In this document: positions 1 through 5,385 of the stretch, piece after piece | Layout of the letters: every line of letters begins with the position of its first letter | How positions within the stretch are numbered: position 1 is the stretch's first letter | Assembly (NCBI GenBank): GCA_002746425.1 | Contig: NVXB01000031.1 | Location: 8,723 to 14,926 of the forward strand | Source: Hyphomicrobiales bacterium | GTDB lineage: Bacteria; Pseudomonadota; Alphaproteobacteria; Rhizobiales; GCA-2746425 | Reading direction: 5' to 3' | DNA length: 6,204 nt | The notes under the pieces: model-generated | What the model saw: the letters and a program-made list of their open reading frames with translations, nothing else | The model's database searches: none | Told to the model about the DNA's origin: nothing | Translations under genes and position numbers: made by a program

Positions 1-672
1 GTCGATTCTGCTTTTATGGAATACATGAAAGACCCGGTAAACTCGTTTTATGCCATCGGATCGGTGGTCGGGCCCCATCCATTCCCAAAAATTGTACGTG
101 ATTTCCAATCAATTGTCGGGCGCGAAGCTCGGGCCCAGATTCAGGAAATGACCGGCAGGTTACCTGATATTGCAACCGCCTGCGTTGGCGGCGGATCAAA
201 TGCCATCGGCTTGTTTACGGCCTTTCTTGACGATGAATCAGTTAAGCTGGTTGGCGTTGAGCCCGCCGGCAAAGGGCTTGATACGCCAGATCATGCGGCG
301 ACGATGACCCTAGGAACAAAGGGATCTATTCACGGGTTTAAATGCTACAATTTGCAGGATGATCAGGGTGAGCCATTACCGGTTTATTCCATAGCCTCAG
401 GCCTTGATTACCCCGGCGTGGGGCCGCAGCATTGTTATCTCAAAGACATGAAGCGGGTTCATTACGTGGCGGTTGATGACAAGGCCTGTCTTGATGCCTT
501 TATGACGCTGTCGCGCGTCGAGGGCATCATTCCAGCTCTGGAAAGCGCTCATGCCATTGCCTATGCCATAACGGAGGCCGCCAAAATCGGTCCTGACAAA
601 AACATCCTCGTCAACTTGTCCGGTCGCGGCGACAAGGACGCTGATTTTGTAGCTGAAACACTCGGTTTGTAG
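1..672 (+). CDS. trpB: Tryptophan synthase beta chain, C-terminal part (5' end outside window)
   Basis: TrpB is the PLP-dependent subunit that joins indole and serine to make tryptophan, normally in a cytoplasmic alpha2-beta2 complex with TrpA. The reading frame is open from base 1 (V-D-S-A-F-M-E-Y), so the true start lies upstream. 223 residues are visible of a family that is usually about 400. Seen here: GPHPFP (residues 24-29), the PLP-phosphate-binding loop GGGSN (63-67), GLDYPGVGPQH (134-144), EGIIPALESAHA (174-185) and the C-terminal SGRGDKD (207-213), whose serine contacts the PLP ring nitrogen in known structures. The catalytic PLP lysine would lie in the missing half. The stretch IHGFKCYNLQDDQGEP (110-125) resembles one sub-group of TrpB and differs from the enterobacterial sequence. 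No trpA follows; a terminator starts 21 bases after the stop. The family call is firm. Whether this is the main TrpB or a second, unlinked copy cannot be told from the window. Confidence 0.96.
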   Translation, partial: VDSAFMEYMKDPVNSFYAIGSVVGPHPFPKIVRDFQSIVGREARAQIQEMTGRLPDIATACVGGGSNAIGLFTAFLDDESVKLVGVEPAGKGLDTPDHAATMTLGTKGSIHGFKCYNLQDDQGEPLPVYSIASGLDYPGVGPQHCYLKDMKRVHYVAVDDKACLDAFMTLSRVEGIIPALESAHAIAYAITEAAKIGPDKNILVNLSGRGDKDADFVAETLGL

Positions 673-693
673 CACAACGGCAAAAATGATGAC

Positions 694-725
694 AAAGGGG
701 CAAGGCCAACACCTTGCCCTTTTTC
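694..725 (+). terminator. Rho-independent terminator after trpB
   Basis: The arm AAAGGGGCAAGG (694-705) pairs with CCTTGCCCTTTT (712-723) around the 6-base loop CCAACA. Pairing is continuous for 12 bp with one G-U pair. The right arm runs into a five-base T tract (720-724). It lies 21 bases past the trpB stop, so trpB is the last gene of its transcript and the sulfotransferase downstream needs its own promoter. Confidence 0.88.
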
Positions 726-889
726 GTTTGGGACATGCCCCTCACGATTTCATCGATATGTTCAAACAGCGACGGCCTCACCTTGGTAGAAATAAGCTCT
801 GAACTGGCATCTAACGCCGCGTTGGTGAATGGAGCCATTATGGACCGGTGAATACTTGTATGTTGTTTGGGGGTATGTTCAGATTAAGC

Positions 890-2014
890 ATGACAACATT
901 ACATAACATTATTGAGACTGTTGAAATGCGTGGGTTTTCCAGCCCCGAACATTTCGTGCTGGACGAGGGTGTCGCCGCCGATCCCCAGATGGTTGTGGAG
1001 AACCGCAATTGGTCATTATACACCTTCGATCACGCAAAAGAGCGGGCGTTGTTTGTTGAACTGCCCGAAGGCACGGATTTGTCGCAAGCCGCTTTTGCTT
1101 ATCTTGACCAGCACCAACTGGCGCAACGGGTGTTAAGCGTGCCGTTTTCCGAATTGGACAGCTTGGCCGCGCAAATCCCCGAGGCGAAAACCAATGTCTT
1201 TATCTTCTCGATCGGTCGCTGTGGATCAACGCTTGTCAGCAATATTTTGAACCAGCTTGATGAGGTCTATTGTCTGTCGGAACCTGATGCCTATTCGCGT
1301 CTGTTAAAGGAGAATTTCGACGCTAGACTTCGGCTGAACTACACGCCTGAACAAGTTAAAAACCTAATCCGCGTGGCAACACGCTTACTTTTTCGCCCGC
1401 CAGATCTTGCCACAACTTACGCCGTAAAATTTCGCAGCCAGAGCTTGTTTCAAGCTGATTTATTTCAAGCAGCCTTTCCTGACGCAAAATTCATATTTCT
1501 CTATCGCGACGCGATTTCCTGGAGCAATTCCGTTTTCCAGATGACACAAAAATATGGCCAATCAACCGTGTTAACGGGTGATGTGAGAACCCAGATATGG
1601 TCGATTCTCACCGCCTCGAGCGATGCCGCCTACCTTAAACCCTACGTCGATGTCACCGCCGAAAAAATCCCTTCCGAGCAAACAATATTGCCCGCTTGGC
1701 CGTTCAGTATGGAAGAATACAGCCAGCAATTGGCCAGAGGCGTTCCATATTACGCCCTGCGTTATAACGAGTTGAACAGTGACCGCGCGGCCTCATTAAC
1801 TGCGCTTCTTAAACATTGCGGCTTGCCAACAGCAAAGGTCGCAACGGCACTGGAAGCCTTCGAACGCGATTCCCAGGCAGGCACACATATCGCCAAAGCC
1901 ATTGAGGTCGAGCGCCTGAATGAGACGCAAAAATCGACCCTGCGCGACATTTTAGGCAGGCACCCTAAGTTTGCTGACCCTGATACGATCCTGCCGGACA
2001 TTTACAGCTCCTAG
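890..2014 (+). CDS. Sulfotransferase-family protein (PAPS-type P-loop) with an extra N-terminal region
   Basis: Probable cytoplasmic sulfotransferase, which would move a sulfuryl group from PAPS to an unknown acceptor. Numbered from the ATG at 890 (374 aa), the 5'-phosphosulfate-binding P-loop is VFIFSIGRCGSTLVSN (103-118), following a beta strand. The 3'-phosphate-binding segment is FIFLYRDAISWSNSVF (201-216), with the expected Arg and Ser. A predicted helix with SEPDAYSRLL (130-139) follows the P-loop. Residues 1-100 carry no motif I can name; they contain NWSLYTFDHAKERALFVELPEG. No signal peptide or membrane segment is seen. The start is uncertain. In-frame alternatives are GTG 848, ATG 860 and ATG 875. 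None has a well-spaced Shine-Dalgarno: GGAG at 831-834 is 13 bases before 848, and GGGGG at 869-873 nearly touches ATG 875. I chose 890 because the protein looks coding-like from there. The TAG stop sits exactly at a junction with a foreign gene remnant, so the C-terminus could be altered. The substrate is unknown. Confidence 0.86.
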   Translation: MTTLHNIIETVEMRGFSSPEHFVLDEGVAADPQMVVENRNWSLYTFDHAKERALFVELPEGTDLSQAAFAYLDQHQLAQRVLSVPFSELDSLAAQIPEAKTNVFIFSIGRCGSTLVSNILNQLDEVYCLSEPDAYSRLLKENFDARLRLNYTPEQVKNLIRVATRLLFRPPDLATTYAVKFRSQSLFQADLFQAAFPDAKFIFLYRDAISWSNSVFQMTQKYGQSTVLTGDVRTQIWSILTASSDAAYLKPYVDVTAEKIPSEQTILPAWPFSMEEYSQQLARGVPYYALRYNELNSDRAASLTALLKHCGLPTAKVATALEAFERDSQAGTHIAKAIEVERLNETQKSTLRDILGRHPKFADPDTILPDIYSS

Positions 2015-2207
2015 CCAGTTGCTGATTGCTTTCGACTACGACCAACAACAGATAAGCGTGCCACCATTCTTGGTGCCAGGGGCAGAAATACAGCAACTTT
2101 ACGCCAAGCATTACAAGTTGGAACAAATAGACAGTCAAAGAATTTCAAGACGACTGTCCGAGCATTGTCAGGGTGATGAGAATACGTGGCTGATTGAGGT
2201 GAAATAG
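2013..2207 (+). pseudogene. 3' remnant of a thiopurine S-methyltransferase (TPMT) gene
   Basis: This frame encodes 64 residues, SQLLIAFDYDQQQ...TWLIEVK, then TAG. They match the C-terminal third of the TPMT family, SAM-dependent methyltransferases of about 200-240 aa that act on thiopurines and, in bacteria, on selenium or tellurium compounds. Recognisable parts are the strand LLIAFDYD (residues 3-10), PPF-VPGAEIQQLYAKHY (17-34), corresponding to the family's GPPF-V...EI..L segment, and a final strand TWLIEV (58-63). The SAM-binding Rossmann core, which should lie N-terminal, is absent. Upstream the same frame runs only into the antisense-of-frame tail of the sulfotransferase and offers only a TTG at 1971, without a visible ribosome site. 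The remnant begins within a base or two of the sulfotransferase TAG (2012-2014), so it looks like the residue of a deletion or recombination. It is not expected to make a working enzyme. Confidence 0.82.
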
Positions 2208-2351
2208 GTGGTGGAGAACTGGTTGGTATAGCGGTTGGTGCCCAAGCCCTCTGAGATTATTTTCACTCATTGTATGAATTGTGGAGCCCTTGCATTCAAC
2301 CTAGATTTGCGAGAAGTTAAGGCAATTGGGCGTGAACAGTTCGGAGAATTT
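2208..2351 (+). other. Leader region upstream of the TIR gene
   Basis: 144 bases lie between the TPMT remnant stop and the TIR start. They contain a 7-base direct repeat, GGTTGGT, at 2221-2227 and 2233-2239. A weak sigma70-like pair is possible, CTGAGA (2251-2256) and TATGAA (2273-2278) with a 16-base spacer; this is only a suggestion. The TIR frame stays open upstream to 2235, but only a TTG is available there, and those residues do not look like TIR sequence. I see no tRNA or conserved RNA here. Confidence 0.35.
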
Positions 2352-3317
2352 ATGAAAGTTTTTATTAGCTGGAGTGGCAAGCGCAGCAAAGCCATGGCTG
2401 GGGCGCTCAAAGACTGGTTGCCGCTGATTCTGCAATATGCTGAACCTTGGGTGTCGGACAAAGATATTGGAGCAGGAGATCGTTGGGCACAGGCAATTGC
2501 TGGCGAACTTGAAACCTCCAATTTCGGCATCCTGTGCATTACGCCAGAGAATTTGAACTCAGAGTGGATTCTGTTTGAGGCTGGCGCATTATCCAAGTCA
2601 ATGCAGGATGCAAAAGTAATACCTCTACTCTTCGGCCTTGAGTTAAGTGATCTCAGCGGTCCCCTTTCTCAATTCCAGGCCATCAAAGTTGACCAACAAG
2701 GGATGTTGGACGTAGCTAAGTCAATCAACGGTGTTGCAGAAACCAAGGCGGCAGAAGCAACCATTCAACAACTGGTTCCTGCTCTTTGGCCACAATTGGA
2801 ATCCGCACTTACCGCAATTCCCGACAAAAGAAAAACCGAAAAGCATATGCGGCCCCAAACTGAAATACTTGAAGAATTGGTATCTCAAGTACGTGGTCTG
2901 GGCGCGCGTATGCGTGATTTTGATCCCGAAGTGATAGATCATGAAGCCCGCTTCTCCAACAAGCAGAACAGCGTTTTCGATCACCAAATACTGAACTGGA
3001 TAATGCATAAAAGACACAGCGACTTATCTTTAGTAGTCATTGCTGGTCTCATTCGTGATCGTGTGCCATGGCTAGCCGATGTGTTAATCGAAGCGCGGCG
3101 TGACTTAAGAAATGCGACGCCAGTCCAAGCTAAAGTAATTGGTCTCAATCTGATGGACCTAATAAATATGGCAACGCATTCACCTCAAACAGAACGCCTG
3201 ATGAGAGACAGCAAACCACACTATATGCTTATGATGGAGATGCCGGGTATCGTAGATCGCACTATTTCGCACATGCTTGAAAATCGCGATACCGAAGACC
3301 GTTATGAACAAAAGTAA
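2352..3317 (+). CDS. Solo TIR-domain protein, putative NADase effector with an unassigned helical C-terminal half
   Basis: 321 aa. The start is ATG 2352, preceded by CGGAG at 2342-2346 with a 5-base gap, and the TIR fold begins at once with MKVFISWSGKRS. TIR domain is about residues 1-150: strand A KVFISWS (2-8), helix A, then EPWVSDKDIGAGDRW (31-45, the BB-loop region), strand C FGILCITPENLNS (58-70), and S-EWILFEAGALSK (70-82). The W72/E76 pair fits the catalytic W-x-x-x-E region of NAD-cleaving TIRs, making Glu76 the candidate catalytic residue. Then come PLLFGLE (91-97) and a segment ending near LWPQLESAL (145-153). Residues 165-185 look like a coiled-coil linker. Residues 195-321 are helical, with no family I recognise and no clear membrane span. 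Bacterial TIRs commonly act in antiphage defence or as NAD-depleting effectors; that role is inference here. No partner gene such as ThsA, Argonaute or a cyclase is adjacent. GC content is visibly lower than in purMN. Confidence 0.92.
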   Translation: MKVFISWSGKRSKAMAGALKDWLPLILQYAEPWVSDKDIGAGDRWAQAIAGELETSNFGILCITPENLNSEWILFEAGALSKSMQDAKVIPLLFGLELSDLSGPLSQFQAIKVDQQGMLDVAKSINGVAETKAAEATIQQLVPALWPQLESALTAIPDKRKTEKHMRPQTEILEELVSQVRGLGARMRDFDPEVIDHEARFSNKQNSVFDHQILNWIMHKRHSDLSLVVIAGLIRDRVPWLADVLIEARRDLRNATPVQAKVIGLNLMDLINMATHSPQTERLMRDSKPHYMLMMEMPGIVDRTISHMLENRDTEDRYEQK

Positions 3318-3468
3318 TTGGAACTGGACAACTGACAACGTATTTGTTCGCTTTTCATAAGAGGCTGATAATATTATTGTTTAACAAAACTGTATTGTCG
3401 ATATCACTATGGTGTAAAAAAGAAGTTGGATGCATAAGTAAATCAATATAGGTGATCACCAACCCACC
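3318..3468. other. AT-rich intergenic segment after the TIR gene
   Basis: About 150 bases without a credible gene, clearly AT-rich. There are two short perfect palindromes, ATAATATTAT (3368-3377) and GGTGATCACC (3451-3460). Neither has a T tract beside it, so neither is a terminator, and no function can be assigned. No inverted-repeat ends or target-site duplication typical of an insertion sequence was seen. Confidence 0.4.
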
Positions 3469-3497
3469 AAAAGGCGCGGCAAATCCCGCGCCCTTTT
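3469..3497 (-). terminator. Bidirectional intrinsic terminator between the TIR gene and the VOC gene
   Basis: GGCGCGG (3473-3479) pairs with CCGCGCC (3486-3492) around the 6-base loop CAAATC. A run of AAAA lies on the left (3469-3472) and TTTT on the right (3494-3497), so it gives a U tract in either direction. It starts 9 bases after the stop of the - strand VOC gene and is best placed to end that transcript. It can also stop + strand read-through from the TIR gene. Confidence 0.85.
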
Positions 3498-3505
3498 CGT
3501 AACTT

Positions 3506-3937
3506 CTACTCAGGCTTATCCATCAACGAAAAATCCCAGAATGCAGCCTCAATCTTATGCCCATCTAAATCCCGTACAAAGCAGCCATAATACGGTGCGC
3601 CGTATTCTTTGCGGGGGCCGGGTGCCCCGTCTGGTTTGGCGTTGTTGGCCAGTGCTGCTTCCCAGAAGGCGTGAACTTCGTCCTTGGTGCGGGCGAAAAA
3701 GCCGAAATGGGTGCCGTTTCCAAGAGTGGCTTTTTCGCCATCAACGGGGGGGTGCACCCAAAACTCTGGAAATTCGCGGCCATAGGCAATGGCAGTGGGA
3801 AAATTCATTATTTTGCGAATGCCCATCGCGCCCAAAACCGCGTCATAAAACGCAATCGCGGCATCAAACTGGTTGGTGCCGATGGATACGTGGGAAATGA
3901 TACTTGGATTTGTCGCATTGATATCTACATCACTCAT
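3506..3937 (-). CDS. VOC-family (glyoxalase / bleomycin-resistance fold) protein
   Basis: 143 aa, a usual length for a single-chain VOC protein. The start is the ATG at 3937, with a strong AAGGAG (3948-3943 on the - strand) 5 bases before it; the frame extends further upstream but without such a site. Two beta-alpha-beta-beta-beta modules are visible: ISHVSIGTNQFDAAIAFYDAVLGAMG (14-39) opens the first, and the second ends with CFVRDLDGHKIEAAFWD (119-135). His16, His77 and Glu130 sit where VOC metalloenzymes bind their divalent metal, so a metal-dependent lyase, isomerase or dioxygenase-type function is possible. The substrate is unknown, and the family also includes non-enzymatic binding proteins. 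The gene is divergent from a YafY-type regulator across 81 bases holding a palindrome, which suggests control by that regulator. A terminator lies 9 bases beyond its stop. Confidence 0.93.
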   Translation of the reverse strand: MSDVDINATNPSIISHVSIGTNQFDAAIAFYDAVLGAMGIRKIMNFPTAIAYGREFPEFWVHPPVDGEKATLGNGTHFGFFARTKDEVHAFWEAALANNAKPDGAPGPRKEYGAPYYGCFVRDLDGHKIEAAFWDFSLMDKPE

Positions 3938-3976
3938 GTCTGCTCCTTGTGGTTGGAGCCTCACCATAAACAACAC

Positions 3977-3998
3977 TGCTGACAACATGCTGTCAGCA
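3977..3998. promoter_or_regulatory. Palindromic operator candidate between the VOC gene and the WYL regulator
   Basis: TGCTGACA (3977-3984) and TGTCAGCA (3991-3998) are perfect inverted arms of 8 bases around a 6-base centre (ACATGC), giving a 22-base two-fold-symmetric site. It lies 21 bases before the regulator ATG and 39 bases before the VOC ATG, in the only space shared by the two divergent genes. The size and symmetry suit a dimeric HTH repressor, most simply the YafY-type protein itself. There is no T tract, so it is not a terminator. No convincing -35/-10 pair could be fixed on either strand. Confidence 0.6.
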
Positions 3999-4018
3999 TG
4001 GTGTGATACGAAGGCGAT

Positions 4019-4720
4019 ATGAGACGAGCTGACAGACTTTTACAAATCATCCAGATTCTGCGCCGGGCGCGCAGACCCTATCCGGCAAGCGCTATAGCAG
4101 AAGAGCTGGAGGTGTCGCTGCGTACGATTTATCGCGATATTGCCGATCTAAGCGCAAACCGTGTGCCGATACGCGGCGAGGCGGGTGTCGGCTATATTCT
4201 GGAAGATGGCTATGATTTACCGCCGCTGATGTTCAACACCGCCGAGCTGGAGGCCATTATTCTTGGCATGCGCATGGTGCAAGAACGCTGCGATGCGGAG
4301 TTACAGCGCGGCGCGCGTGATGCGGTGGCCAAGATTGAAGCGGTGTTGCCCAAAGAGCTGAAATCCACCTTTATTGATGCGCCGCTTTACGCTGCTGAAT
4401 ATGGGCAGGTTGTTGAGGACAGCGTGGATGTGGCGCAAATTCGGCTGGCCATGCGCGAGCAATTCAAGCTGAAAATCTCCTATAGCGATGCGGATGGAAA
4501 ACCCAGCGAGCGGATTATCTGGCCTATTTCAATTGGCTATTTTCGTGCCGCGCGGGTTGTGGTGTCGTGGTGCGAATTGCGGGTGGATTTTCGCAGTTTT
4601 CGCACAGACCGGATTGAGACTATGGATTTGTTGGATGAGAAATACCGCCCACGCCGGGCGGCGCTGTTCGCGGATTGGCGAAAGACCTGCACGATGCCCG
4701 AAAAAGGGCACCGGACTTAG
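4019..4720 (+). CDS. YafY-type transcriptional regulator (HTH_11 plus WYL domain)
   Basis: 233 aa. The start is ATG 4019, with GAAGG at 4010-4014 four bases upstream. An N-terminal winged helix-turn-helix (about 1-65) is shown by RRADRLLQIIQILRR, then ASAIAEELEVSLRTIYRDIADL (23-44) with the recognition helix around SLRTIYRDI, and a wing ending GVGYILEDGYDLPPL (56-70). A middle helical region (72-125) follows. A WYL ligand-sensing domain (about 138-208) shows ERIIWPISIGYF (164-175), VVSWCELRVDFRSFRTDRI (181-199). WYL domains bind small ligands or nucleic acid and control HTH output; this YafY class is commonly next to VOC or small enzyme genes. The gene probably regulates itself and the divergent VOC gene through the palindrome at 3977-3998. 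It runs tail to tail with purN, with 3 bases between stops and no intrinsic terminator between them. The ligand is unknown. I see no link to defence-type WYL proteins such as CapW or BrxR beyond domain class. Confidence 0.94.
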   Translation: MRRADRLLQIIQILRRARRPYPASAIAEELEVSLRTIYRDIADLSANRVPIRGEAGVGYILEDGYDLPPLMFNTAELEAIILGMRMVQERCDAELQRGARDAVAKIEAVLPKELKSTFIDAPLYAAEYGQVVEDSVDVAQIRLAMREQFKLKISYSDADGKPSERIIWPISIGYFRAARVVVSWCELRVDFRSFRTDRIETMDLLDEKYRPRRAALFADWRKTCTMPEKGHRT

Positions 4721-4723
4721 TAG

Positions 4724-5368
4724 TTAGTCGTTGATAAAGTCGTGCAAAGCAGCACTGTAATCTGGCGCAATTATCGCGGTTTGCCCACCGCTCCAACTGA
4801 TATTACCAAGGCACACCGCCGATAAAGCGCGGTGATAAGTGGCGTGCTCAGCCTGCAAAATCCGGGCGCTCAAAACATCCTCATCGTCTTGTGGCAGCAC
4901 CGGCACGGCGCTTTGCATGACAATGGCCCCGGCATCGGTTTCTTCACTGACAAAATGCACCGTGCAGCCGCTAAGCCGCACACCCGCATCCAAAGCTTTT
5001 TGCTGGGGCACAAGGCCAGGAAAACTTGGCAACAGGGACGGGTGGATGTTGAGCAAACGCCCCAGCCACTGCTCGACAAATGCCCCGGAGAGCAACCGCA
5101 TGAAACCGGCCAGGCAGATGATATCCGCGCCCGCGCTGATCAGCTCTTGTTGCAGAACGGCCTCAAACGCGGCTTTGTTCTCATAGGCTTTATGGTCGAT
5201 GCTGGCGGTCGCAAAACCCTGGCGTGCGGCCCAATCCAGCCCCGCCGCATCGGGCCGGTTGGAGATGACGCGGCAAACCTCATAGCCAGCGCCCTTTTGC
5301 CGCGATGCATCGCACAGCGCCTGCATGTTGCTGCCACGTCCTGATATGAGAATGGCGACCTTCTTCAT
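4724..5368 (-). CDS. purN: Phosphoribosylglycinamide formyltransferase (GAR transformylase)
   Basis: PurN transfers a formyl group from 10-formyltetrahydrofolate to GAR, the third step of de novo purine synthesis, in the cytoplasm. 214 aa from the ATG at 5368, a normal length. MKKVAILISGRGSN (1-14) holds the phosphate-binding loop. LNIHPSLLPSFPG (106-118) contains Asn107 and His109, and SEETDAG (141-147) contains Asp145; these are the catalytic Asn-His-Asp triad (E. coli 106/108/144). CLAGFMRLLS (85-94) is also typical. The usual GLHTH segment after the catalytic loop reads GLVPQQ here. A GTG at 5380 would add four residues (MNKT), but the family begins at MKK. No good Shine-Dalgarno precedes either, so translation is probably coupled to purM, whose stop lies 17 bases upstream of the ATG. 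Confidence 0.96.
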   Translation of the reverse strand: MKKVAILISGRGSNMQALCDASRQKGAGYEVCRVISNRPDAAGLDWAARQGFATASIDHKAYENKAAFEAVLQQELISAGADIICLAGFMRLLSGAFVEQWLGRLLNIHPSLLPSFPGLVPQQKALDAGVRLSGCTVHFVSEETDAGAIVMQSAVPVLPQDDEDVLSARILQAEHATYHRALSAVCLGNISWSGGQTAIIAPDYSAALHDFIND

Positions 5369-5385
5369 TGTCTTATTCACGGGGC

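Noticed and set aside
611..838. 75-codon - strand ORF across the end of trpB and the intergenic region
   Set aside because: Its first 40 residues look somewhat protein-like, but it runs through the terminator and antisense to trpB, and no family is recognisable.
735..851. 38-codon + strand ORF upstream of the sulfotransferase, whose TGA overlaps the GTG at 848 as GTGA
   Set aside because: The overlap would suit translational coupling, but the ORF begins beside the trpB terminator, has no convincing ribosome site, and its peptide does not look conserved or protein-like.
2208..2260. Possible tRNA-like or small RNA element suggested by the repeated GGTTGGT
   Set aside because: No cloverleaf, anticodon stem or T-loop could be folded. 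The 7-base repeat is short enough to be chance.
2235..2351. 39-residue N-terminal extension of the TIR protein
   Set aside because: It would need a TTG start. The ATG at 2352 has CGGAG five bases upstream and begins directly at the first TIR strand.
2352..3317. Assignment of the TIR gene to Thoeris or another named defence system
   Set aside because: No ThsA-like, cyclase, Argonaute or SIR2 partner is in the window, and the C-terminal half is unassigned, so a named system is not supported.
3541..3982. + strand ORFs (119 and 103 codons) over the VOC gene
   Set aside because: They are antisense to a gene with a strong ribosome site and clear VOC motifs, and they have no recognisable protein features.
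3938..3988. 17-residue N-terminal extension of the VOC protein
   Set aside because: It would cross the palindromic operator. The ATG at 3937 has a strong AAGGAG at good spacing.
4832..5344. 170-codon + strand ORF antisense to purN
   Set aside because: purN on the opposite strand has full family motifs. The antisense frame is a long shadow ORF in GC-rich coding DNA and lacks recognisable domains.
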